Below, piece after piece: positions 5,419 through 13,115 of a stretch of DNA of 26,595 nucleotides. A model generated the notes under the pieces. It saw only the letters and a list, made by a program, of their open reading frames with translations, had not been told where the DNA came from and searched no databases. Position 1 is the first letter of the stretch; every line of letters starts with the position of its first letter. Where the stretch lies: IMG/VR virus record IMGVR_UViG_3300023292_000047, positions 1-26,595 of that record, one strand, 5' to 3'. Made by a program: the position numbers and the translations under genes. Source of the DNA: a virus.

Positions 5419-7062
5419 ATGTCTAGCGAACTTATTAAGCAGTGTGAGCAAAGGTACAACACCTTAAAGACTGAGAAAGATTTTTGGAACCCCCACTATC
5501 AGAGTTTAGCTGAATCATTTTTAACACGTAAACAAAACTTCACCACCGATTTTGTCGCTGGTGAATTTTTACAATCTGAGATATTTGACAACACCGGGCA
5601 GTTCACTGCCCAGCTTATGGCCTCCGCGTTCCTGTCCATGTTGTGGCCGGACAGCGCTAGGTCATTTGTGATTGAGCCCACTCCCGAGTTTGCCGACACA
5701 CCTGGAGTAGAAAAATATTTTAAGAACGTAAACGAGGTCATGTATTCTGCCTTAGACAATCCTAAAGCTGGTTTGGGTTTAGCGCTTCAAGAGCATTTCT
5801 TGGACCAAGGAATTTTTGGAACAAGTGGAGTTTCCGCATTCGCCGACAACAAGGATGGGGTGCCCATAACCTTCTCCTCTTGGGGCGTGAAGAACATGTG
5901 CATAACAGAAAATTCCGAGGGGCTTGTAGATGGAGTTTACTATGAGAGGACGTACACCACTCGACAGATAATGGACAGCTATGAGGAGGATGAAGTTTCA
6001 CCCGAAGTAAAAGCGTTGTTCAATAGCGGGGGAGTGGACAAAAAAATAAAAGTATTGATTGTTCTTGACAAGAGAAGTGATCGTGAAAGAAAGGGCAAAG
6101 AGGGCGCTATGGGAATGGCGTGTAGGTCCTTACATATTGACCTCACCAACAAGCACCTCATGAAAGAAGAAGGCTACGGAGAATTCCCTGTATTCGTCGT
6201 AAGATTTTTCAAAACCACAGAAGAATCATACGGAAGGTCCCCAGGCATGATGGCATTGCCCGACCAGTTATCTTTGAATGTTTTAAAAGAATCCTTAATG
6301 GTGGCTACGGAGAAACAATTAGATCCACCCCTTGGTATTATGGACGACGGCAGATTAGGTGGCGGCACAATCGACACCTCTGCCGGAGCATTGAATGTTT
6401 TTAATATGTCAGGCAGAGCTGGAGCAGAGAAAGCGGTGTTCCCGCTATTCACCGTCGGAGAATTAAATAGTCCAAAGGAACTCATAGAAGAATTTAAAGC
6501 CGCGATAACTCAAGCATTTTTTATTGACCGGCTTTTAAACATAAACAATGAAGTGCAAATGACCGCGTACGAAACAAGTGTGCGTAGGAAAATGCAGGGG
6601 GAATCGCTCACCAGTGTTTTCTCCAGACAGATTGTAGAGTTGTTCACTCCCCTGGTGGAAAGGTGTTTTAACATACTTCTTCGGAAGGGAATGTTTGGCA
6701 AGCTGCCCGAAGGATTGGCGGACACTGATAAGGAAGTATATAGTATAAGGTATATCTCCCCAGCTAAAAGATTTATGGAAGGAGATAAACTCCAAGGGAT
6801 TTTGAATGTAGCAGATTTCTTGGTAACTGCGGGCGCTGCGATGCCCTCGGTTGTTGACAATGTCGACCTAGACGAGCTTACTCGCTCGCTAGTAAAGCAT
6901 AACGGGGTCAGTGGAGTGCTCAGAGTTATTGAGGATGTTGAGAAGTTAAGGGCAGAAGTCGCAGAACAGATGGCCAAAGAAAAAGAATTAGAAGCGGCGC
7001 AGCAATTGTCTGGCATCAATAGTGAGGTGGCGCAAGCCGACGCCATGAAGAGACAACAATAA
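5419..7062 (+). CDS. Portal / head-to-tail connector protein (T7 gp8-like)
   Basis: 547 aa, normal length for the head-tail connector family of T7-like phages, which forms the dodecameric ring at one capsid vertex for DNA entry and tail attachment. Recognisable features are the N-terminal helix with RYNTLKTEKDFWNPHYQSLA, the FDNTGQFTAQLMASAFLSMLWP stretch near residues 56-77, and a later YGRSPGMMALPDQLSLN segment (about residues 273-289), all typical of this family. The end is a charged, probably coiled-coil tail (about residues 505-547). It is placed between TerL and the scaffold/capsid genes, as expected. The start has GGGAGAG 4 nt upstream. Confidence 0.9.
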   Translation: MSSELIKQCEQRYNTLKTEKDFWNPHYQSLAESFLTRKQNFTTDFVAGEFLQSEIFDNTGQFTAQLMASAFLSMLWPDSARSFVIEPTPEFADTPGVEKYFKNVNEVMYSALDNPKAGLGLALQEHFLDQGIFGTSGVSAFADNKDGVPITFSSWGVKNMCITENSEGLVDGVYYERTYTTRQIMDSYEEDEVSPEVKALFNSGGVDKKIKVLIVLDKRSDRERKGKEGAMGMACRSLHIDLTNKHLMKEEGYGEFPVFVVRFFKTTEESYGRSPGMMALPDQLSLNVLKESLMVATEKQLDPPLGIMDDGRLGGGTIDTSAGALNVFNMSGRAGAEKAVFPLFTVGELNSPKELIEEFKAAITQAFFIDRLLNINNEVQMTAYETSVRRKMQGESLTSVFSRQIVELFTPLVERCFNILLRKGMFGKLPEGLADTDKEVYSIRYISPAKRFMEGDKLQGILNVADFLVTAGAAMPSVVDNVDLDELTRSLVKHNGVSGVLRVIEDVEKLRAEVAEQMAKEKELEAAQQLSGINSEVAQADAMKRQQ

Positions 7063-7083
7063 AAAAGAGGAAGGAGGAATAGT

Positions 7084-7407
7084 ATGAGTCTGGAGGACAG
7101 AAAAAAACACATGGGCAGAGACCCAGAAGCAGAAAAGATACGTAAAGCAAAGATCGAAAAAAGAGTTGCCACGTTTAAAGCTCAGGTCAATGCAGTCTTG
7201 AGCACCGAAGCAGGTAAAGCTGTTTTTATATATCTCGCTGACAGATGCGGGTTTATCAAGCCTACAGTATCCATTGACGGAAACGGGAACGTAGCCACAG
7301 GCAATATGGTTTTTAACGAAGCCCGGCGTGAGTTGTATTTAGAATTGCGAGCATTTGCATCACCAGAGTTATTAAAAAAAATCGAATACCTAGAGGAGAG
7401 TAAATAA
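7084..7407 (+). CDS. Bbp19-like phage head-region protein
   Basis: 107 aa. The second half carries the pattern TEAGKAVFIYLADRCGF, then NMVFNEARRELYLELRAF, which matches the short Bbp19-type family named from Bordetella phage BPP-1. In that phage the gene also lies between the portal and the scaffold/capsid genes. The family's molecular role is not established, as far as I know. The first 30 residues are strongly basic (KIRKAKIEKR). Start supported by AGGAGG 6 nt upstream; the stop is followed 2 nt later by the scaffold start. An alternative is an unrelated small protein with a similar pattern. Confidence 0.65.
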   Translation: MSLEDRKKHMGRDPEAEKIRKAKIEKRVATFKAQVNAVLSTEAGKAVFIYLADRCGFIKPTVSIDGNGNVATGNMVFNEARRELYLELRAFASPELLKKIEYLEESK

Positions 7408-7409
7408 AC

Positions 7410-8327
7410 ATGACACAGATACCTAACCCGGCAAACTTACCAACACCAGAGCCTACACCTACACCAGAGCCTACACCTACACCGGAGCCTACACCTACAC
7501 CTACACCAACACCAGCTCCCGCGCCAGTTACGCCGCCCGTGGACACAAAACTTTTTGGCGCTTTAATACCCGAAGAGTTTAAAGACCGCCCATACCTCAA
7601 AGACATATCGGGCATGGAAGTGAATGATAAATCTTATGAGGAGTTATTTAAGAAGCTCGACGGAGCGCAGAAACTTATTGGCAGGAAAGCCATGCCGGAC
7701 GCCACTTCCACACCAGAGGAATGGCAAGAATATTACACTAAAGTTCGACCCGAAACTGCGGACTTATACGAGCTCAATGTCCCCGAGGGCGAAACGGCGA
7801 ATGAGGAAGTGGTGAAGGGAGTAAAAGACATATTCCACAAAGCGGGTTTGACAAAAGAGCAAGCCTCCACAGTGCATGATGAGTTCAACACTCTCATGAA
7901 AAAACAAGCTGAGGTGTTTAACGCCAAAGGGGTGGAGCAAGATAAGGCTTTTGAAGAGTTGACAAAAAATACTTTTGGCGAAGAAGCAGAAGCTAAGATG
8001 GCAACTGCTAAAACAATGCTAACCGAATTGGCGCCAGAGAATGTGAAACCGTTCATAGCCAAATTGGACAATTCAAGTCTTGTAGTCTTGACGGGGATCC
8101 TTAATTCGGTCCACGATAAATATGGGGTGGAAGGGAAGAAGCTAGGCGGAGACGGAACACCGACTGGTGGAAGTACCGTCCCGGAATTAATATCCAAAGG
8201 TCAAGAATTAATGCTGACTAAAGAGTACACTGATGGATTCCATCCCCAGCATGACGCAAGAGTTGCGGAAGTCAATGCGCTCTATAAAAGAATAGGAGCA
8301 TTGCAGACCGCAGCAAAAAAGGCTTGA
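7410..8327 (+). CDS. Capsid scaffolding/assembly protein
   Basis: 305 aa, placed directly before the major capsid gene, the standard position of the scaffold that shapes the prohead and then leaves. The N-terminus (residues about 7-45) is a Pro/Thr/Glu tandem repeat (PEPTPT units), likely extended and disordered. The rest is predominantly helical and acidic with a coiled-coil region (about residues 130-200) and a lysine-containing C-terminal helix ending AAKKA, as is usual for the capsid-binding end. There are no membrane or catalytic motifs. The promoter for the capsid gene begins inside its stop codon region (8324). Confidence 0.8.
   Translation: MTQIPNPANLPTPEPTPTPEPTPTPEPTPTPTPTPAPAPVTPPVDTKLFGALIPEEFKDRPYLKDISGMEVNDKSYEELFKKLDGAQKLIGRKAMPDATSTPEEWQEYYTKVRPETADLYELNVPEGETANEEVVKGVKDIFHKAGLTKEQASTVHDEFNTLMKKQAEVFNAKGVEQDKAFEELTKNTFGEEAEAKMATAKTMLTELAPENVKPFIAKLDNSSLVVLTGILNSVHDKYGVEGKKLGGDGTPTGGSTVPELISKGQELMLTKEYTDGFHPQHDARVAEVNALYKRIGALQTAAKKA
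7449..7502 (+). repeat. 18-bp tandem repeat encoding PEPTPT units
   Basis: Three copies of an 18-bp unit beginning GAGCCTACACCTACACC lie at 7449, 7467 and 7485, then decay into further ACACCT/ACACCA words to about 7520. Copy number is likely to change by slippage in multiples of 6 or 18 bp without breaking the frame of the scaffold gene. Confidence 0.8.
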
Positions 8328-8352
8328 CAGGATTGAAAATCTATGTTAAACT
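8324..8352 (+). promoter_or_regulatory. Major capsid gene promoter, copy of the one at 1613
   Basis: TTGACA (8324-8329), 17-bp spacer, TAAACT (8347-8352), matching the promoter at 1613-1641 at 28 of 29 positions. It overlaps the stop codon of the scaffold gene, and the predicted start of transcription near 8359 gives a 5' leader of about 235 nt before the capsid ATG at 8595. It would raise capsid mRNA above that of the upstream genes. Confidence 0.8.
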
Positions 8353-8368
8353 TTTGACGTAGCGTAAA

Positions 8369-8510
8369 AACAGTGTGGGGCTTCGGCCCCGCACAATAAG
8401 GAGAGTTGTGGATACGTTTAATTATTAAACCCCACTGTTAGTGATTAAATCACTCGCGTCCGCGCGATAACAGGAAGGGACACCCGGTCAACATGATAGG
8501 ATACTGTCTC
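8369..8510 (+). ncRNA. Highly structured 5' leader RNA of the capsid mRNA (candidate)
   Basis: A chain of perfect or near-perfect stems fills this stretch. 8373-8381 pairs with 8386-8394 (GTGTGGGGC, UUCG tetraloop, GCCCCGCAC, one G-U). 8416-8430 is GTTTAATTATTAAAC. 8440-8445 pairs with 8449-8454 (AGTGAT/ATCACT). 8454-8458 pairs with 8463-8467 (TCGCG/CGCGA). 8477-8482 pairs with 8505-8510 (one G-U). Two outer closings are possible: AACAGTG (8369-8375) with CACTGTT (8433-8439), enclosing the first two hairpins, or GTTA (8437-8440) with TAAC (8468-8471), enclosing the third and fourth. They share bases, so they could be alternative states. The UUCG hairpin lacks a U-tract, so it is not a normal terminator. 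There is no tRNA or known riboswitch signature that I recognise. Confidence 0.6.
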
Positions 8511-8576
8511 TGAAATTAAAGCACTTTAAAGCACTTTAAAGCACTTTATAGTGTTGTAGTTAGAAGTTTAATTTCA
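8511..8576 (+). repeat. 10-bp inverted repeat enclosing three phased 10-bp repeats
   Basis: TGAAATTAAA (8511-8520) and TTTAATTTCA (8567-8576) are exact reverse complements. Between them lie GCACTTTAAA twice and GCACTTTATA once (8521-8550), in tandem with a 10-bp period. Each unit junction contains TAAAGCACTTTA, a partial dyad. In RNA the outer arms would form a long stem just before the Shine-Dalgarno at 8583; in DNA the repeats could be an operator array on one helix face. Confidence 0.65.
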
Positions 8577-8594
8577 TTGCACAGGAGAAATATT

Positions 8595-9482
8595 ATGGCC
8601 GGAGAAACAATTGATCAAGCGTTAGTAACGCAGTTTTCAAGCAACGTACACAACGCAGCCCAGCAAACAAAAGCAAGGTTGCGCTCACACGTCGAGATTA
8701 TACCCATCACGGGAGATAAATTCGCGTATGACGGTTTAGGCTCTGTGGAGGCCTCAGAACAGTTTGGAAGACATGAAGCGGTTATATTCTCAGACGCTAA
8801 CCACACCAGACGTAAAATAAGCAGACGCAGATTTACTTTAACACTTCCGATTGACGCTTCTGATGTTAGGGGCGCCCTTATCAGTCCTTCAAGCCAATAC
8901 GCTCAAGTTTGTGTCAGAGCCATGGAAAGAGTATTTGACAGAGTCGTTATCGAGTCTATGTTTGTTCCTGTTTACACCGGGAGAGACATGGATACTGTAG
9001 TCGCATTCGCCACCGACGGTGGATCCACTGTTGATGCAACTGCTGGTCTCACGTATGAAAAATTACTTGAGGTTGGGCAGAACTTCATCGACAAAGAAGT
9101 TGGAACTGAACTCCCTGAAGATTTAGTTATGGGTATTTCAGGTGACGAGCATACTGCGCTCATGCAAGAAAATGAGTTAACCAATGGCGATTTCACAAAA
9201 CAGTATGTCGTCGAGAAAGGCAAGATAGCACAAGCCGCTGGGATTGGCTTGATACTTTTTGCCGGAGCCATTGACCATCCGTTGCTCAGTGTGACAGCTG
9301 GAACAAGAGATTGCTTCGCTATGTCCACCAGAGGAATGGCGGTTGGTATGAGCAAAGAAATGGGCCTCAAGATCGAAGACCGCTCTGACTTGGTTGAAAC
9401 AACTCAGGTCCAGATAATATTCGAACTTGGCGCCGTAAGAACCGAAGGCGTTCTTGTCCAAAAAGTACAAACCACTGACTAA
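8595..9482 (+). CDS. Major capsid protein
   Basis: 295 aa from the ATG at 8595, chosen because AGGAG (8583-8587) is 7 nt upstream; an in-frame TTG at 8577 has no such site. The sequence follows the pattern of the T7-like environmental capsid family: an N-terminal helix, the RRRFTLTLPIDASDVRGALISP strand-turn (split at about residues 77-98), a DRVVIESMFVPVYTG segment, a SGDEHTALMQENELTNGDF loop and a C-terminal strand FELGAVRTEGVLVQKV. It would build the icosahedral shell on the scaffold encoded just upstream. It has its own promoter (8324) and structured leader, so it is probably the most strongly expressed gene here. A 6-bp hairpin (9473-9488) straddles its stop codon. Confidence 0.9.
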   Translation: MAGETIDQALVTQFSSNVHNAAQQTKARLRSHVEIIPITGDKFAYDGLGSVEASEQFGRHEAVIFSDANHTRRKISRRRFTLTLPIDASDVRGALISPSSQYAQVCVRAMERVFDRVVIESMFVPVYTGRDMDTVVAFATDGGSTVDATAGLTYEKLLEVGQNFIDKEVGTELPEDLVMGISGDEHTALMQENELTNGDFTKQYVVEKGKIAQAAGIGLILFAGAIDHPLLSVTAGTRDCFAMSTRGMAVGMSKEMGLKIEDRSDLVETTQVQIIFELGAVRTEGVLVQKVQTTD

Positions 9483-9516
9483 TCAGTGAGTAAATCTAGT
9501 AGCACAGGAGAACAAT

Positions 9517-10005
9517 ATGGCTGTAGTGAACGAATGGATTAACACTGAAGTAGAAGCGGGTAAATTGGGCAACCCTTCCAAGATAATGCCGGGTAGAGTA
9601 TTTGCATTCGCGGCTACTTTCGAGATAGCCGCAGCGGATAGTGACGGCTCGACGTACAAGATCGCCAACCTGAAATCGAACATGGTCCCCAAGGAAATCA
9701 AGCTTAACTGTGACGCATTGACCGGTTCCACGGACTGGGATCTTGGTTTCTATACCGAAGCAGGTATTGAGGTCGATGAGAATATTCTCATGGACGCCAC
9801 AGACATTAGCACAGGGTACGCAATTGGCTCTGAAATCAACTGTTTGTCAGCCCTTGCCATTGCCAACATAGGTAAAAAAATATGGGAATTGCTCGGCAAA
9901 ACCGTCGCCGATAAAGACGACGCTTATGTTTTGACCTTAACCGGCCAGACCATTGGGTCGGCTGCTGGGACCATATCACTTCGCGGTGAATTTATCCAAG
10001 GATAA
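9517..10005 (+). CDS. Probable capsid decoration/stabilisation protein
   Basis: 162 aa, directly after the capsid gene with the same AGGAGAA-type ribosome-binding site (ACAGGAGAACAATATGG against ACAGGAGAAATATTATGG). It is rich in beta-prone, small and acidic residues, with no membrane span or catalytic motif. The order scaffold, capsid, small beta-rich protein matches phages such as BPP-1 in which the latter gene encodes a cementing protein on the capsid surface. The assignment rests mainly on position and composition; a minor head or head-completion protein is the main alternative. Confidence 0.6.
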   Translation: MAVVNEWINTEVEAGKLGNPSKIMPGRVFAFAATFEIAAADSDGSTYKIANLKSNMVPKEIKLNCDALTGSTDWDLGFYTEAGIEVDENILMDATDISTGYAIGSEINCLSALAIANIGKKIWELLGKTVADKDDAYVLTLTGQTIGSAAGTISLRGEFIQG

Positions 10006-10030
10006 GTTCCAGAAGTCTAAAAACTATTGT

Positions 10031-10058
10031 ACCCGCTCTGCTTAATTGCGGAGCGGGT
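10031..10058 (+). terminator. Strong 11-bp hairpin, possible terminator or processing site
   Basis: ACCCGCTCTGC (10031-10041) pairs with GCGGAGCGGGT (10048-10058), with one T-G wobble and a 6-nt TTAATT loop. It sits between the decoration-type gene and tail tubular A, and only 4 nt separate it from the next Shine-Dalgarno. It lacks a U-run afterwards (ATTTG), so it would be at best a partial terminator. It may instead shield the 3' end of abundant capsid mRNA. Confidence 0.4.
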
Positions 10059-10071
10059 ATTTGAGGAGATT

Positions 10072-10704
10072 ATGGCAAAACCCACTTCCGACATTCACAT
10101 TTGTAACCTCGCTTTAGATAGATTGGGGATACGCTCAATAACTAGCATAGACACCCCAGTCACCACCGAAGAGGACGTATGCGCCCGGCATTATGATGCT
10201 GCCAGGAGAGAAGCACTTCGCACACACGTTTGGAATTTTGCTAAAAAATATGGCACCTTAACCGCTTCCGGCTCAGTAACTCCAGATTTTGGGTTCGGTA
10301 CCGCGTACGCCTTACCAAATGATTTTATTAGACTTTGCACTTTGGGGGATACCACTCTAGGTGCCAATTTGTCGTCTGACCTCTATGACCTAAGTGAAGG
10401 GTATATTTTTACTGACAGCGCCGGGGATGATGGCTTGGCCATGCAGTATATTTATGACGCCGTCACAGTGGCCAAGTTCGATGCTCTTTTTGTGAGAGTG
10501 TTGGTGCTGACTCTGGCCCACAATATGTCGTACAAATTTAATTTAAAAGCAAGCGTTAGGAGAGAGATACAAGATGAGATGTCAGAATTGACCATGGAAG
10601 CTAGAGCAGTTGATGGCCAAGAGAAGCCACCTCAGAGAGTGCAGAGAAGCCCCATATTGAACGCCAGAAGGATGGGGCTTAAAAGAAACAACAAATACAC
10701 CTAA
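10072..10704 (+). CDS. Tail tubular protein A-like adaptor (T7 gp11-like)
   Basis: 210 aa from the ATG at 10072, preceded by GAGGAG. An upstream in-frame TTG at 10027 would place the hairpin at 10031 inside the gene and has no ribosome-binding site. The N-terminus (CNLALDRLGIRSITSID, then EEDVCARHYDAARREALR, then THVWNFAKKYGTL) is the signature of the gp11-type adaptor that joins the portal to the nozzle. The middle YALPNDFIRLCTLGD is also typical. The end is basic (RRMGLKRNNKYT). It is followed 11 nt later by the tail tubular B gene, as in T7-like genomes. Confidence 0.88.
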   Translation: MAKPTSDIHICNLALDRLGIRSITSIDTPVTTEEDVCARHYDAARREALRTHVWNFAKKYGTLTASGSVTPDFGFGTAYALPNDFIRLCTLGDTTLGANLSSDLYDLSEGYIFTDSAGDDGLAMQYIYDAVTVAKFDALFVRVLVLTLAHNMSYKFNLKASVRREIQDEMSELTMEARAVDGQEKPPQRVQRSPILNARRMGLKRNNKYT

Positions 10705-10715
10705 GGAGAGCATAG

Positions 10716-13115
10716 ATGTCAAACGCTGCACTTGTAAATTTTGCCAATGGTGAAACCTCTCCTAAGAGTAGAGGTAGATTTGACATAGCGGCGTATGCCT
10801 CCAGTTGCCGTAAGATGGTCAACTTCATTCCCGAGGTTCAAGGTCCCGCAAGATTTAGAAATGGGTTTAAACGTGTGGCCAATACAAAAAGCAACTTAGA
10901 CGCCAAGTTAGTGACTTTCCAGTATAATGATTCTGATGCGTATGTACTTGAGTTTTCTGCCACGGCCATAGCGGGCGGGGTTTACACCCCTGGGTCTGGG
11001 GTACTTAGAGTGTATGGTGGGGATGGGACATTGGTTGATGAGGTGGCGTCCACATACGACGATCCCCGGGAGCTAGACACTTTAACTTTTGCCCAAAGTG
11101 GGGGCACCCTTTACTTAGCACAGAAAGACAATCTCCCTAAAAAAGTTACTGTGGATTTAGACGGCAATTGGTCTGTAGACACATATGCAAGGACCTATGA
11201 CCCTTTTCCAGCCATAGTCAATATGACCGGGTACACTACTGGGGCCGCCCCCGAAATCACTTTAGACGCCAATGTGACGGACGACAGTATTTTAAAACTA
11301 CTCACCATCAATGCCGGAACTCCTATTGGTTTTTCAGTGTTGCAGTTTAGAGTTCATCTTAAATCAGGCACCACTTACTATCTGAGAGACGTCGATACAA
11401 ATGCCGCGTATGATAATACCGCTTGGCCCGCGTACTCCAATCCCGGCACTTGGCTTAACATATCTGATATGCCTTTCTCAGTGGCTTTCTACGAAAGTAG
11501 ATTAATATTTTTTGCAACACGCCTTAGACCCCAAACCATATTCATGAGCAGAACTCCGATAAGCACTACTGGCGTAGCGCGATTTGATGATTTTACTGGC
11601 GGAGCAGACGCCGACCACGCCGCCTTTTTCACCTTGGCCCCAACAACTGGAAAGGTTGATTACGGCGCTTGGGTTGGGGGAATGCCTGACTTTTTATTGG
11701 CCGGAACTTTAGGTGGAGTTTTCAAGATTTCAGGCGGTGGAGTAAATGAGCCCATAACCCCTTCGAGTATAAGTGTAAGGCAAGTGGAAGCGTACGGGTG
11801 TGAGCCAGTTCCCCCGGCGTTAAGTGGCAACAGAGCCTTCTATATCCAAAGAGGCGGAAAAGTTTTTAGGTCTTTCCAATACGACATAAATGCAGATGAC
11901 TACTCTGGCAAGAATGAGGTGTTGAACGCCGAGCAAGTTGCGTACAGTAAACTTGAGCGTGTAGCTTTCAGGACTGGAGTCCTAGACACTCTGTGGGTGG
12001 TGAGGGCTGATGGTCAATTAGCAGTTCTAACAGTTTTAGGAAGAGAGAATATAGCCGGGTGGCATAGGTACGACATCGGGGGGACAGACGCCAAGGTTCT
12101 TGATGTGGTCATACTTCCAAGAGAGGACAATGACGACCAAGTGTGGGTTGTGACAGAGCGAACCATAAATGGTAGCACGGTCCGTATGCTTGAAGTTTTA
12201 ACGGACCCTGTGGAGTTTCCAGACCCCGAGGATTTCTACACTGGTCCTGATGACGCCACTATCAATAACACCTCGTACGTAAATGCGGTGTACAGAAAAC
12301 AAGAAGATTATATCTATATGGATTGTGCCGCCACCTACAATGGTTCGGACAGAGGAGTGGCCGCGGGAGCAACCTTGACGCCTGGGGCCGTTACTGGAGA
12401 TGATATAAATTTTGTGGCAAGTGAAGATGTATTTACTGCCGATGACGTGGGGAGTGAGTTGTGGAAGAAACCCTTGGCCACTACTGGAGAAGGAAGCGGC
12501 AGAGCCACCATAACTGCTTACGTAAACGCCAAGAATGTGACTTGCGACATAACCGAAGATTTTGATGACGCGGATGCTATACCAGCAATCGATTGGTATA
12601 TTGCTGCCGATGAAATAAGTGGTCTTTCACATTTAGAGGCCGAGTCAGTTTCAGTTACTGGGGATGGAGCGGTCATAGCCGATGGAGAGTTGAGCGGAGA
12701 ATACGACGCAATAACAGTGGCAAGCGGAGCAATAACTTTACCCAGGAATGCCGCGGTGGTTCACGTGGGTTTGGCCTATGAAGGAATGATACAGACCCAA
12801 AATATAGAGATTGGTGGTAGGTCCGGACCGGCGCAAGATAAGCCCCGCAGCATAGTTGAAATGGCTATACGATTTTTAAACACCCTCGGAGTGGACTACG
12901 GCACAGACCCATACCACATGGACCAAGTCGTAGACTGGTCAAACCTTTTCATAACTGACAGACCCGCACCAGTATTCTCTGGCATGAAAAAGTTGCATTA
13001 CTCCGATACCTGGAGTATCGATGGAGCGGACAAGCATGTGGTAGTTATGCAAAGACTACCTTTACCATGCTCAGTCCAATTCATTGATATCTATTATTCG
13101 AGCTCGGAGGATTGA
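10716..13115 (+). CDS. Tail tubular protein B-like nozzle (T7 gp12-like)
   Basis: 799 aa. The N-terminus FANGETSPKSRGRFDIAAYA, CRKMVNFIPEVQGPARFRNG fits the family of phage tail nozzle proteins (pattern NF..GE.SP...GR.D...Y..). The body is beta-rich, consistent with a beta-propeller nozzle, and near the C-terminus there is VGLAYEGMIQTQNIE and KPRSIVEMAIRFLNTLGVDYG, also family hallmarks. It forms the distal part of the short tail and holds the fibres. Start supported by AAGGAGAG upstream. It overlaps the next gene at TGATG. Confidence 0.88.
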   Translation: MSNAALVNFANGETSPKSRGRFDIAAYASSCRKMVNFIPEVQGPARFRNGFKRVANTKSNLDAKLVTFQYNDSDAYVLEFSATAIAGGVYTPGSGVLRVYGGDGTLVDEVASTYDDPRELDTLTFAQSGGTLYLAQKDNLPKKVTVDLDGNWSVDTYARTYDPFPAIVNMTGYTTGAAPEITLDANVTDDSILKLLTINAGTPIGFSVLQFRVHLKSGTTYYLRDVDTNAAYDNTAWPAYSNPGTWLNISDMPFSVAFYESRLIFFATRLRPQTIFMSRTPISTTGVARFDDFTGGADADHAAFFTLAPTTGKVDYGAWVGGMPDFLLAGTLGGVFKISGGGVNEPITPSSISVRQVEAYGCEPVPPALSGNRAFYIQRGGKVFRSFQYDINADDYSGKNEVLNAEQVAYSKLERVAFRTGVLDTLWVVRADGQLAVLTVLGRENIAGWHRYDIGGTDAKVLDVVILPREDNDDQVWVVTERTINGSTVRMLEVLTDPVEFPDPEDFYTGPDDATINNTSYVNAVYRKQEDYIYMDCAATYNGSDRGVAAGATLTPGAVTGDDINFVASEDVFTADDVGSELWKKPLATTGEGSGRATITAYVNAKNVTCDITEDFDDADAIPAIDWYIAADEISGLSHLEAESVSVTGDGAVIADGELSGEYDAITVASGAITLPRNAAVVHVGLAYEGMIQTQNIEIGGRSGPAQDKPRSIVEMAIRFLNTLGVDYGTDPYHMDQVVDWSNLFITDRPAPVFSGMKKLHYSDTWSIDGADKHVVVMQRLPLPCSVQFIDIYYSSSED

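Noticed and set aside
6510-7172. 220-aa minus-strand open frame opposite the portal end
   Set aside because: Antisense shadow with Ser/Leu bias and no start signal.
8369-8510. tRNA, hammerhead ribozyme or intron in the capsid leader
   Set aside because: No T-loop or anticodon arm pattern, no CUGAUGA/GAAA core, and the flanking genes are complete, so there is no interrupted frame to splice.
8569-8597. Upstream TTG start (8577) for the capsid protein
   Set aside because: It has no ribosome-binding site and would lie in the leader's inverted repeat; the ATG at 8595 has AGGAG at 7 nt.
9473-9488. 6-bp hairpin across the capsid stop as terminator
   Set aside because: Short stem and no following T-run; it is probably incidental or a minor mRNA feature.
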